Below, piece after piece: positions 1 through 13,435 of a DNA stretch of 64,000 nt. The stretch is from Ichthyophonus hoferi. Its lineage: Eukaryota > Opisthokonta > Ichthyosporea > Ichthyophonida > Ichthyophonidae. The notes under the pieces are model-generated. The model was not told the origin of the DNA and did not search any database. It worked only from the letters and a program-made list of their open reading frames with translations. The stretch lies in NCBI GenBank assembly GCA_002751075.1, contig NAOQ01000414.1:1-64000 (forward strand), in the 5' to 3' direction. Position 1 is the stretch's first letter; every line of letters begins with the position of its first letter. Position numbers and translations under genes: made by a program.

Positions 1-309
1 ATAAGGTATAGGGTATAGGGTATAGGAATAAGATAAAAATAACAATGAGCTGGAGATAATGATGCAATCGTCACTTTCTATCATAATCTTTACTGCTAAC
101 CTATTAATTTTACATGCCGTTTTACACGCATATATAGATGCATCTAGGTTCTTATTGGTTGAATATTAATGATATTCCATGCATTTAAGTGATCTCTTTC
201 CTTTTTTGTTTTATAAATCAAGCATTACTCTTGCCAGTCCATGATATCTCTTGTGTTATTCGTCCAATTATCTTCTTGATAGTGCAGTTATTTACATTGT
301 ATTGCCCAG
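1..309. other. Non-coding: intron of TAM41, with GGGTATA direct repeat
   Basis: No coding stretch is visible. The first 28 bases contain three tandem copies of a 7-base GTATAGG unit. The rest is AT-rich and ends in a splice acceptor (CCCAG) at 305-309, so this is read as intron sequence of the TAM41 gene whose upstream exons lie outside the window. Confidence 0.55.
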
Positions 310-3300
310 ATGATGAAGTATGGCGTCATCAGCTGTCAGCGATTGGTTGAGGACATGTTGCAATGGACAAATCTCTATGTCGGAGGCAGACTGCACAAAC
401 CGGTTAGTCATACAAATGATATTCCTGCATACTCATTGGTTTTTCCTCATAACGATTTCATCTTATCCTATCATATTACATGTGACCTTACCATATATCT
501 TCCCAATGACTAATAACAATTAGTCTGTTCATGGAAATCCTTTATAATCTATTTGTCTGAAGTCATTCCTATAGCCTATAACTGGTATATGACGATGTAT
601 AATAGAAATTATCAACTAATATGGATTATGAATTATAATAGGATTTGTGGATGGCAGATGTTATATACCCTGTATTAACTCTTTCCGTTCATTATCTAGA
701 ACTAAGCGATCTAGATCATTCCTAGTGCCGTATAGTACTCTTGCATATTTGGTTTCTTGTCTCTTTCTCTCTCCCAATTTATATGCTCCTGCATTTAGTT
801 ATAGTGCATTATCAGCAATATTGTTTAATTGGCTCACACGTAAGTATTTTTTATAATTGGTATGTACATGAGAACTATCTAGGGTTGGGTATAGCCTGCT
901 AATGTCATATAGTAACACCATAATTTATATATATACTTACACGCATATATATAGGTTATAGCTTAGCCTTGACATAAGACAGACAGAAGGGAGGCCTGTA
1001 AACATTGACGAGTCTATTACATGATTGTATATATCTACATATCTATATATACATATACCTATACCTACCTCTATACACATATACAGGTAAGCATGCTCAA
1101 ACATTCCAGTCCCAAGTATCAACAGGCCTACCTATCTAACCTATCTAGTGCTGTTACTGTAGCTCTATTACTCCTTCCTCCTAAGTTCTCTGTCAAAGAC
1201 CTATATATTGCTATTGCTGGCATATCATATATGGGTAACCTCCCACCTCCTGTTATCTTTATCTTTTGTTTTTGTTTTTGTTTTGCTCCTTTTTTTGCCT
1301 TTTTTTTTCTAATGTTAATACTTTACTCGCTCGCTGTACTATATGGCATGATAACACACTATGAAAATGAATGTACATACAGACATACATAGATACACAT
1401 TAGCATTACTGCTCTAACCCACCTACCTAATCCCTTCCTCTCCTCGTACCTGTTCATATAAACTACTACAGTACTTATTAGTTTAATACAACAATAAAAA
1501 GTATATTTATGAGCTCCAAGTCATAAATCATTAGAGTTAAGTAATCTTACAATGAGAAAACGTGATACTGTTACCATAGTTACATGAATTACCAGCAAGC
1601 ACTGACATTACGTTTCAGGGGATTTTAGAATGATATTTGGAGAAAATCCCTATAAGGTAAGAAGCATAGTCAACGGCAACCTAGAAGGATTCCAGGCAAC
1701 ATACAGGAGTACACTACACACTATACCCCACTTATATATGTCTGACACTCTTTGTGAGGTATGTCTCCCTCAGTTGTCTTACATGTTCTTGTTCTTCTTT
1801 TTTTCTCTATACCTTTTCCCCTATCTTTTTTTTGTTCTTTATTCCTTGTTCTTGTATTCTATCTCTTTCTTATTATCCTGCTTTGATGCTATCTCTCAAT
1901 GTATTTCTCTCTCTCTCTCTTTCTTGTTTTCTCTCCTCTCCGATTCTTTCAAATTATCATCATTACACACAACAATATGCTAACCATAGTAATAAACTAG
2001 ACCAGTCATTCTATTCATTAATGCTGTTTAGAGATAGATTGACAAAATAGATACTTAAAGCCATGCAATGAGTGTGAGGTTCGGTCCAAGTTTTAATAGA
2101 TTATCAGTATAGCTCGCACAAGATTTTGAAATTTAACGCTAGTCCTAACCAATCATATTTTTAACTTTACCTGGCTATGCAATTCCCTGTAATACCAATT
2201 CTATTCCTGTTGCGACTTTCATCTTTCTACCTTACACATACACCTACCTATATACTATACACATACATATATGCATACTATATCTTAGCAAGATGTAAGT
2301 ATAGCAGTGAGACAGGCTCAGTTGCTGTCGCTTCCCATTGGATTGCGTCAAAGATTATTGGATCAAATGTTATACAGCCATGCTATTAATTCGGTACAAG
2401 GTAGGCACTGGGTACATGTATGTTATATGATCAAGTAGGATATCAGTAATTGGCTGAAATTTAGAAAACGATAGAGACTAATTGGATAAGGAGATGTGGG
2501 AGAGACGAAGGATAAACAATTAGCACACCAATAGGAAGAAAGATATAGTTTTAATAATGGAGAGGAAATAACAAATAGTTAAGGGAAATAATGGGGAAAA
2601 GTCACAGCACTATTAATAGCTACAAATAAAAGAGAGAGAAAGTCAGACAAAGACATAAATGTTATAGCAGAGACTAAGTTTTGAGCACTGGTAATGGACA
2701 AGAGGCCATACTTCATTAGCTATTCTTTTTCATCAAGGAAGGGGAGTTATTATTAGTTTTCCTTATTGTTATCTATATCTCTAAATCAATGATAAAACAT
2801 TGAATCAGAATCATTATATCTCTGGTTAAAGACCTTCATGTATTGGTTAAATAAAAGATATATAATATCATCACGTGGTAGTCACGTATGATCTGTTACC
2901 ATATATGGTGTATAGCGAGAGAGAAGGATAAGAAGGGAACAGAGGAGAATAATAGAGTCTGGACGTATATTACTTTATATAGCATGGGCGGAGAGGTAGT
3001 ATTACAATGTCTATAGTATAGTGAAGGAGGCTTCTTTCTCAGGGGGGCTAGATATTAATAGTGTTGATACAGGAGAGAGACCAACGGAGGATGAGATATG
3101 GCAGAGACTAGCGTCACATAAAGACCTTGACAAGTTTATACAATGTGGTAGGCTATATTGTACTACATATGCATCTCTCTACTGCCTCTATCCTTATACC
3201 AACCTTGTTGTCATGTGTTTTATGTTATCACCTTGTTATACCTCTAATATATATGAAAATAAACTTTTCCTCCTTGGCAAATCCCTCTTATTCCTACCTA

Positions 3301-4094
3301 TACATATCTTTTGACTTCCCTCCTCAGCTATCTATACAATATATAAACAAAGTTTTTTCTATTTATCTATCTAGCAAATATAGAATATACACTTAATCCA
3401 TGCCCTACACACCTCCTTTCAATTAGTTTGGGCACCTATGTATAACTATTAAACTACTTAATATTGCACGGCTATTGTAATTATATTATAACATGCCTCG
3501 CAAACCAACTTAGTAAATTAAAGTCATGCATATAAACATTATGATATTTGAGTCCAGCCAATTATAGATGGACAGTTAAACAAGATAGCCAGAAATATCA
3601 TACATACATACATACACGTAGACATAAAGAAGATAAAATTGAATAGACCAAAAAATACAACAATATACTTTTTATTATTTAAAAAAACCGATCTACGGAA
3701 AATACTAAAATCCAATTATAATTGGTTCATAGTACTATAATTACTAGCTAATCTCTTTCGAAGAGACCTTGTCGTGCCAATGATTTATTGTCCCTGCGGC
3801 ATCTCTTTGATTGGTGCTTTAAAATAAATCATTAGTCATAGCTATCATTGCAGATAGATGTACCCTTTTTCGTTGGTTTTATCATCCACATGCACGGTCT
3901 CTCATTGGTTTTAAAACCCTTCTATACGGGTTATTATTGATTCACGTGACCCTCTAGGTGTAGCGAGTATAGTGAGGGGATCAGCTATGACCCAGGCCAT
4001 CAAAGGGATACTGACTGCTGGCATTGTTAGAACTACAATATACTCCACTGAGAAAGTGAAGAAAATGATGAAGGCAATCATGAAAGGATACTAA
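310..4094 (+). CDS. TAM41: TAM41, mitochondrial phosphatidate cytidylyltransferase (5' partial)
   Basis: TAM41 (Tam41/Mmp37) makes CDP-diacylglycerol from phosphatidic acid and CTP at the inner mitochondrial membrane, feeding cardiolipin synthesis. Six in-frame exons: 310-402, 1087-1234, 1619-1753, 2308-2400, 3022-3147, 3958-4094. Splice phases agree at every junction and total 244 codons including TAA. Family landmarks in order: MKYGVI and LYVGGRLHKP in the first exon, LSSAVTVALLLLP and IAGISYMGDFRM across the 1234/1619 junction, FGENPYKVRSIV, and the C-terminal SIVRGSAMTQAIKGILTAG, which matches the conserved tail. The N-terminal nucleotidyltransferase part (about 100 residues in the human protein) is missing and must lie upstream of base 1. 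The window therefore holds roughly the C-terminal 243 residues. The identification rests on several separated family motifs in order; exon 3022-3147 is the least conserved. Confidence 0.9.
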
Positions 4095-7000
4095 AGAAAA
4101 TTATTAAACAACATAGAGTATTGTTTATGTTTGTTATGATATATGGGTTGGGTGTTAGTTGCTCTTTAGATGTATTATTGATTTAAAAAGTAGAAATACT
4201 AATGGATTAATGCTGTGTCAAGATTTCTGGCTATTGTTAGAATTTGTCTTACCAATTTAAGCATATATGGGCATTAATAAATATGTCAATGTTGGTTCAA
4301 TCGATCAATTATAAGTTAACGTACTCTCTTTTACTGACCTTGGTATTACACCTAATGCGATCTTGCATCCATAATAGCCATAGAATACAGTTTCATTATA
4401 CGCGCATGTATTGAATACAGAGTGTACCGCAACGATATGATTGGACAAGCAATAGAAAGTGATGATTGGATATACGTCAGCAGATTATTTCTATATTATA
4501 TTATATATATATGCATGTATGTTTTTTTTTTTTTTTTTTCTATCTAAATGTTGTCTATTATATATTACACCTATCTATACTTGTTATTTACTATATATTA
4601 TATATTTTTATGCTATTTACTAGGTATTATATCCGTATATGTATATATATTATTTATTATCATGACCTAAATGCTGATCATACTCATACTCATTGTATAT
4701 TCCCTCTATGTATAGTCCGAAACAGCAACACAAAGCCTAACCACAACGAAAAATCTTTGATACTTTACAAAGAATAGCAAAAAATATTTCCATAGGTCAA
4801 ATCGTACCGTATATTAAGTGCATTGTAGTTTACATACTTGCGTCATTTAGTTATTTAACAACTGTACAACGTAGAATATTGTAAAATAATTAATAATAGA
4901 TTCATATATTATTGATGCTAAGCATTGCTTTAATACTTGAACATACATGAAACAGTGTATAGTCTGTCCCAAATGAACATGATTGTACGATGTCCTTGCT
5001 AGGTGCCCTAGTTGACTAATCTAATTTTATATTTTGAAAGTACCAATTATAGAGTGTGCATATATGTGTGATAGCATGCATATATTTATGTATGTATGTA
5101 TCTATAAGAATCTGCATATATATATATGTAAGGCACTGCGTATGCCTCATTGATCATAATTAAAATATGATCTTTACATATCTGAGTAGGTCTGAAAAAT
5201 AACAGCTATAAACACAATAATTACATCTTAAACATCGCTTGTTAAAGTATAGTATACTGGAAGTGAGCAAGGACGTATATTATTTAGCTCCATAACATAT
5301 CGTTGCATGTAGTTATGGGTAGGTATGTGTAAATGATTAGAAATGTGTAAAAACAAAAGTGCCATATGTGTTTCTGTTACACAGTTGCACTTATATACAA
5401 GCAGTATGTCTTTCATCCATAAATATATATAAATACACAGAGACTAGGTAGAACAATATAAAAGCTTAAATTTAGAAAACTGTTATGTGAGGGCTTTATG
5501 TGATATGTTATCTCCTTCAAACATCGCTGTACTGGGTTGTAAACCTCTCAGACAGTCAAAGTTATTGGTATTTAAAGATTAAAACAACACATTGTGATAC
5601 AACACTTATAAATATATATAATAATATGTGGTAAAATTGTGTGATCTTTTTACTTAACTGTTTGGCAAAAGAAACAAAAAAGCATATTTATCAACGGGTT
5701 TTATTCTTAATATGCAACAGTAAAGTTTTAAAAAATGAATATATTGCAAAGACAACGCCTTTCCATAAGGTACTTGAGAACGACCCTAGCAAATAAGTAT
5801 CTATCTTGCATAAATTTGACTTCAGTATTAAATTAGATATCAAGAATATAATCCTTTTTCATTTTTATTTATATATGAGTAAATATAAAAAAGAGCATTT
5901 GGCTTAAGTGTACTGTAGCCCATTCCCCTAGTGCGGTAGATGCAGGCTGACGTATACATTATAAAAAGTCACTTGAGCACTGTGCAAGCACAAGCACTGC
6001 ACCTATTTTTTAAGCTATCTTATTATAATATGTATATTGCCATTTATACATTTACTATCTCGACAAGTGGTATTAATAAGCTTATGTCCATGGGATGTAA
6101 ATGTAAGTATTTCTTTTATTGATTGCTAACCACCTGTATTGAGTAAACAAGGTCTCGGCCTATTCTCTAAACTATTGAAGTTAAATTACTCTGATGAAAC
6201 TATGCAACATTACTAAGATCACACTGTATTCTCCTCGTTGTAGTCAATTGGCCCGCCTATTTACCTTCTGAAGCCACCGTTGGGTCTACTCATGCAACCA
6301 GGAACAAGGTGTTTTCTTTAGGCATACAAGAAAGTTTTCAGTAGTAATGCCTAATAAGAGACGTAGCAGTCTTTCAATATTTATATTATCCGTAACCGCC
6401 CTTGATATTTATCAGGTGTCTTACTTGATAATATATTCAAATTTTACTTAATTTTTCCAGAAACCCTGAAGCTCGAGGGTTTATTACTATTCCTATTACT
6501 ATTATAACATTGTATACAGTTTAATCTTATACATAATGGTGTGAAGGCATCCAATGGAATGTCAATCTGTATCTTTTCCGAATCCAACAGAATTGCGCAC
6601 CGTTAAATATAAATATAAAAGTTATGATTGGTGGTTTATATTATATCGTCGCTATCGAATCGCATCACATCAGTTCGATCGACCTTGACCCTCTGTTCCA
6701 AGCAGCTATAAACCAGATAAGGATTTGTTAGTTTTCATTTAAATTTGGGCATTTCCAGCCTTGTTCCTACATATGCTTTTACAGCCCAAAAAACATTGTC
6801 CTGTTAATTTTTTTTTCTATACTATCAGTCTGATTTTTAATTCTTATAATATAATCGCTTGAAATAAAAAAGTAAATAAGAACCTAGATAAGTATCACTA
6901 AAATTCTTGTACCAATTGTTTATATAGATTGATTAAACAAGATCATTAATGTGAAAATTGTCCTTAAAAGTTGGCTGTTTGGGCCTGGAGTAATTCTCTT

Positions 7001-8015
7001 ACACGGTATAAACCCCTTTTACCCAAAAAATAAATTATTTGCACGCAAGCATATGACTAGAATATTTCAATGCAAATGAAGGACCAAGTGATGCTAAGTA
7101 ACGCATATTATCTTAAGCCATTTAGCGTACCATACTTTAGTTTTTATTTTATCTCATCGCGGGGCGATTTTCAAAATTTAAAAGCGGCGGCTAGGCATAT
7201 AACCAGTGGTAGAACAAGTGACATCTATGCAGAATTGTTAAAATCTTAGTTATAAAGGTTTTACTTGAATCTGGTGAGATACTACACTCATTGATAATAC
7301 GCTTCAGACGCAATGTATGTCTAGATTTGTAATTTCACTTATATTATATGTTGTCTCTATCTATAGATTGAAGTAACTATAACTCGTGTTTTTTCTATAA
7401 GTGTTTTTTAAAAAATAAAAATATCTATTAGCCTGGAAAGCTGACAATTGTAGCATTGTAACATTGCTACATACATACCAAGCCTTTTTTTTTGGTTTTA
7501 TTTTTATATACATATATATTTTTTAGGAAATTCAGGCGAGTATATAGAGAGAGAGTTCAATTGGTCAGGTATTTGAGCAAAATGATGTATTGGTTCTTCC
7601 AAAATGAAGATAAATACATATAACCAATAACAAAGACGATTTCTTTTAAATATATTTAAACAACATTTCTAATCTGGCACCCGCCAATTTCAAACTGACT
7701 GGGCCAACGGACACACTAGATTAGCGGTACAATGTAACAGATGACACCCTGACGTTGTAGACATATTAATAGTTATAGTTATAGATAATATGTGAGTTGA
7801 GTTATAAGTTTATTATTATTTTTTCTGTCTATGTCTTTTTTTTTTTTTTTTAATAAGTAGGTATTAGTTTTAATAATTGTAAACCTACTTTTTATCACTT
7901 GTATATTTGTGATAGGTATAGACAATATACCTTTTTCCACACCCTAGTAAGTGTCAACACCAACGCAACTATATTTATATAATAACAAAAGCGCCGCTAG
8001 TTGTATTGCTACAAG
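4095..8015. other. Intergenic, TAM41 to cyclin B (3.9 kb)
   Basis: No exon chain recognised on either strand. Sequence is AT-rich with a 20-base T run near 4520, another T run near 7835, and scattered TATA-type dinucleotide stretches. Open frames here are short and rich in I/Y/C, as expected for AT-rich non-coding DNA. A short non-AT-rich patch at 6245-6310 has an acceptor-like start and donor-like end but no recognisable protein and no partner exons. The last 100 bases before 8016 presumably hold the cyclin B promoter and 5' UTR. Confidence 0.5.
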
Positions 8016-11000
8016 ATGGCAGCTTCCAGACAAGGCCTCCGTCGACATATGGTAGGTTCATGCTCTGTTGTGTATTGTATCAGGTCAAGTAACTACAGGA
8101 CTACAGGGCCAGTTACTACAATATTGAAGAATATTCCTTTTCAGCATTTAACACAGCAAGAAAATTTATGTTATTATACTATATTAATGTTTTTCATCTC
8201 CCAATTTAACTAGAGGTAGCTTGGGGGCCACGAAAGAAGGAATTCAAACTAAATATTTTCCATTTCCCTTCCTTTCCTCCAGCCGACAGCAGCAGATGAA
8301 AACAATCGCCTTGCCGGTAGTACCAGTGCTCTCGGTGGAGGACTCAAGGCACCGAACAAAACGGGACTGTCTCAAAGGACTATTCGTGCTCCCTTACAAA
8401 GTATTGGCAACAAAAATGTGAGGACTCCTTTTGAATCATTTTTTTTTTAAAAAAAAAAAATAGGGGCTGAGTTGTGTTACCACCTTATCACAGTTATGTC
8501 TTTTGTTCTATTTTTGTTAATGTTTATTCCCCATAAATGTAGAGAAGAATATCAATCCAGATCAGTGGTTAAAGTTAATAAAACACACCAACTCATGTAT
8601 ATATTTTATTTTGTGTGAAGATATGAACTGCCATTCAGGCACATGTCCACTCGTATATACAATCTTTAAGTCAACACATTCGCTCATCATTTTCAATGTA
8701 GTCTTCTTAGATCAGTCATTTGAATGGTATAAGATACACCATTACCCATAGCATACTTTACCAATTTCTTTATCTTCCTCTCCCTCCCTTACTCGAGTAT
8801 ATTACTGTCCTTCGAGCCTCCTCTTGCACTATGTCTTTTTTGACACTATAAACCCTGACGCTAATCATTTAACCATCATAAAATAATGTAACTATATTCA
8901 CATATATATAGGCCACCCAAGCCACCTCCAAAGCCAACAAGGGGGTTGATGTACAAGAAACAGTATCCCAAATCGAGTTAAAGAATCGCAATAGTATCAC
9001 CGGTGCCTACTTGTAAGTCATGTACCTGGTTACCAATAAGAGGCTTTTATATTTGTGTAGTTGAAAGACTTGATAGCATAGCCCATTTTAATTTTAATTT
9101 TCACTTTAACCGGTATTTGACTCCTTTTACGTTGTTATTTATGTTGTAGATCATAATACAATGTAAATCTGTGACTGCGATTGGATGATTTATCGATCCT
9201 TATTCTGCTAAAACTATGTAAGATATAGCAATTGGTACGTGTTTATTAAAATACTTAATTTCAAAAACAACCCAGTAATTCTTTTCTGATATATTATATC
9301 CCTTCTTACAGGCCGTCACAGCAATCTTACTTTGCACAAAGTGCCCCAGTCGAGAATGCCTTGGTGAGTCTACCAATCATTTCATCTACTAAAAATTATG
9401 TTTCTTATAATTATTTTACTTTCCTTATCTTGCTTAGTCTTCTTTCTAATCATTTCTATATTATTATTTAATGTACCATACCTCACAGTCAACTACCTAT
9501 TACATTTATCCTGCTTTGTTTATAATCATTAGCTTACCATCTTTTCCATCCAGTCTTCATTAGGTTTTTAGGTTTTATAATTATAACTATACTTTAATTG
9601 GCAATTTGGTTTAGTCGATTATATCACATAAGCATTACTATTGTCTTCAGGTCAAATCATGCGTGTAACCATATATATGTTGAAAGTGTGTGAACCAGAT
9701 CATTGTTGTTACCCAGTTACTAAGTGTAATATAATGTCAAGATAATGATCACACAGAAACTAAGACCATATGTTGTTGTCTTATTGTTTGCCATTTATTG
9801 TTTTTTTTTCTATTTTCTCTTTCTATTATAATATATGGTTATTTTCTTTTTCTTTTTTGTTCCAATTTCATATTTTTCTCCTATTGTTTATGTTTATCTT
9901 ATAAAATTATACCTTGTCTTTTTATATATTACACTTATATACCGTATGCTTATATTCCTTACACTTCTACATCCTACACTAATACGCCCGATACTTATAT
10001 GTATTACACCCTATACTTATACACGACTACAGTCCGAAGTGGGGACACCATCACATTTAGAAGAGGAGGAGGAAGCCTTTCTAGAGCCCATGGACACAGA
10101 CACACCTAAGGCTTCCCGTGCTGTCTGCGGCAGTAATATGTCAATTGGGGAGTCCGATTCCATGGGTATATTCTCTATTCCCTTCTTTCCCTATTTTTTT
10201 AATTCTCAATTCTCTTTCTTTCTAATTAGTTATTTCTCTTTAAAGTAGTTCATCTAGTACGAAAGTATTTACTTATTCTGGCATTATGTCTGATCAGTTT
10301 TGATATATATTTTGAACATAGAACAAAAAAAGATCTGCCAGGGGGAAGTGGGGAATAAAAAAATGGGAAGGAGAAGATAGTACTTCCAACAGAATAGTAC
10401 AGGCTTTATATTTATTTACTCTTTACTTTGGTTTCACTATCAATTACCATTTCTGGGACAATTGAACCAGTTAAGAAGACTATTAAATTGATTTGACATG
10501 GACATGCTTTTATATAATACTTACAAGATATATATAATATTACATGATGCCATGATTTTACCAAACATGATTACATACCTCCCTTTGGCACTAGAATGCA
10601 GTCAGGTTTGAGACAACTATTGTGGGGTCCTGTGTAGTGTCATGATTTTAGGAGCCATATATATATACATATATAATATGAGGAAAAGCTGACCCAACAT
10701 GATGATCATTTAATTTTTTAGCAGGGCTGGAGGAAGAGGTTTATGACATTGACGCCAGTGACACAATCTATCCTGAATATGTTTCGGCCTATGTTGTGCC
10801 CATATACGATTACTTGTACGAGAGACAGGTGGGCCTTGCTTTGCAGCCTGAATGCTTTATTTCTCTCTATTTTTTCCCCTCTTCGTGCTTTGAAGGTAGT
10901 TTCATTTTCCTAATGAGATTAATTATTTGGTAATAGGTGTCCGTGAGATAATGTGGTACACCACTTCATTATTTATTTTATTGTTGACTTCATTTTCTTT

Positions 11001-13435
11001 TGTTACTACATAAACAGAAGCATTGCTGTCGGACTATAACCGACTATGTACCCACCTTCACCTTCCTGTGTTATATTTCATCACGAGTCTCTCTTTATCT
11101 ATATTTTTCGTTCTTTCCTATGGGTTCTTTTTTGATTTCAGGAGCATATCCAGCACTATTATGTCTCTAGACCATTAGCCAATCCATTGTATCTTTGATA
11201 TTGACATTGATTCTAATCTCCTCTTCTCCTCTCCTCCCTCTATCATTTTGTTTTAGTTATTGTTTATGGTCTCCGAGGATTATTTTGATAACCAAGCTGA
11301 TATTACACCTAAGATGCGTGCTGTCCTTATTGATTGGTGAGTTAAAAATTAAAAATTTACACATATTAAGAGTGGAAGTCAAAGGAGATATGTATATGTA
11401 TTCCATGCATTCATACTCCTACGTTCAATAAAATCTATTTAATACTAGTCTGTGGATTTATATATTTGATATTTCCGGTGATTATTTCATAGTAGAAAGT
11501 AAGTAGTATAGCACATATCAACCAGGCAAGTGTGTCAGTTAATCTCAACCCACCAGTAGTTATAGTACAAGACTCTAGAGAGGCAAAGTACAGAAGGAAG
11601 AAGGTTATAGACGTTGCAGTCACAACTACAGAGGTGAAACAGAGACTATATATTAATAATATTATCTAATATAGTATATTAATATGGTCTATTATAACAT
11701 TGAAAATTTTCTAGTGCCCTCAAGGTCGGTATACAGAACACAGACTCAACTAACCAAAAATAACTCATGGGTTACTGGTAATACAGGCTGGTTGATGTAC
11801 ATCTCAAGTTTAAATTGAACCACGAGACTCTCTTCCTTACAGTGAACACCCTTGACCGCTACCTTTCAGGTAGACTACTGCTTTTTGTATTTTTCTCTTT
11901 CTCTTTCGTTTTCTTTTTTTCTTTTCTTTTTCTTAATATTTATAATGCTCATATAAATGCTCGTATAAACTTCAGTGTTATGGTATGCATATATCACATA
12001 TATTTTGCCCAACATGTTTGCATTACTGCTTCTTTCCTTACAGTTATTGATAAACACATCCCTCCAATACTTACCATGCTCCCAATACTAACTCCTTTGT
12101 ACCCCTATATAGTGACCCCTGTAGCCCGCAATAAGCTACAACTGATTGGAGTGGTGTCTATGTTGATTGCGTCCAAGATGGAGGAAATATATGCCCCCGA
12201 AGTTCGCGACTTTGTTTTTATAACAGACAGGGTAAGACTGTAAATTATAGATATTAGGTGATTGATTTTCTTTTCCCCTTTCATTATTTATCTACTTGCC
12301 TTACTCTTTCCTTCGAATATTTTGTGTCCTCTCCCATCCATGTCTCTGTTTAGTGTGCAAAGGGTTGAACTCGGTGGGTATTTATTGCCAAATTCTTTCT
12401 GTTCAGTTATTCAAATACTGGAGTGATTTGAGTTACAATCAGGATTATTCAACTTAAAATACTAATGCATGCTCTACCGAAATATACAGGCCTATACTAC
12501 TATAATACATACCATTGACCATCTTGGTGCATGCTAACCTCATGATAATGGACCCAGTGTATCGCCCATACACCGTCGCTTCCAGCTACCCAACTAACCG
12601 GTTCCATCCCTTCCTATTCTACCCAGGCTTACAGCAAGGAGGAGATCTTAGAGGCCGAAGCCCTAATGCTGAACACACTTCAATTCCGTTTTGGTGTTCC
12701 CCTCTGTCTTCATTTCCTTCGTCGTATGTCCAAGAGTGCCGATGCCACCCCCCAACTACACACCTTAGCCAAATACTTCCTAGAGCTTACGATGTGCTCT
12801 ACGTCTATGTTTAAGTATACGGCTTCAGAGATTGCTGCTGGATCATTATGTCTGGCTGTTAAAATGTTGAATCTTGAATGGGTGGGTGCCATTATTTCAT
12901 TCCTCTACATATATTTTTATTTTCTTGACTTTCTCTATCTCCATCTATATCTATCCCTATTTCTCCTTCTTGTGCGGACTTATGTTTGTCACCTCCGTTC
13001 CTTCTTTTTTATATACATTTTTATATATAACATTATTTATCCATTCAGACTCCATCTAGCAAAGCACGTTAGTCTCCTCTCCGTCTATATCCACCACACC
13101 TTATTCTACCTACAGACCAAGTAGCCGTTATTCATTAAATCATCAACTAACGCTTTTTTTCCCTTCCTCCCTACTCTATACATCTCCGTTGTACATCACC
13201 CCACCCACTCCCTTTTCTCTTTCTTCTTCCCCTCTCATAGACACCTACCATGGCCTATTACAGTCGCTACACCGAAGAGGATATTACACCCTGTCTGCTA
13301 GATCTTTTCGAACTGGTCAAGAAATCGACCAACAGTCGTTTCCAGGCGTCTCGCCGTAAATACCAGCAGTCTCGTTTCTTCCAGGTAGCTAACATCGCCG
13401 ACATGCAAGCTCAGAACGTGCTACCTGCAGAATAA
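8016..13435 (+). CDS. CCNB: G2/mitotic-specific cyclin B, 11 exons, complete
   Basis: Regulatory subunit of the mitotic CDK1 kinase. Exons: 8016-8051, 8283-8417, 8912-9012, 9312-9363, 10033-10165, 10725-10828, 11257-11336, 11787-11869, 12113-12231, 12627-12881, 13241-13435. All phases match; the sum is 1293 nt, giving 430 residues and TAA. Residues 47-55, RAPLQSIGN, form a canonical destruction box (RxxLxxIxN) for APC/C-driven degradation. Residues 1-150 are otherwise low in conserved features, with an EEEEE run. The cyclin box starts near residue 190: [13 protein letters not shown] (from 207), [20 protein letters not shown] across two exon joins, then [17 protein letters not shown]. The C-terminal cyclin fold follows with [10 protein letters not shown] and [11 protein letters not shown]. 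These motifs are B-type rather than A-type. The start at 8016 is the first ATG in the frame, preceded by an AT-rich leader. A possible extra exon near 11143 was left out because skipping it gives family-typical spacing. Confidence 0.95.

Noticed and set aside
1-30. GTATAGG tandem units as a telomere-like repeat
   Set aside because: Only three copies, and the following sequence is intron of a gene running across the window edge; more likely part of the dispersed GTATA repeat family.
1021-1392. Plus-strand frame of 123 residues beginning with an IY-rich stretch
   Set aside because: Only 1087-1234 is a TAM41 exon; the front is a TATA microsatellite and the back is intron with T runs.
11143-11163. 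Possible extra cyclin B exon after a TTTCAG acceptor
   Set aside because: Joining 10828 directly to 11257 keeps phase and gives family-typical spacing before MRAVLIDW; the candidate has only a weak donor.
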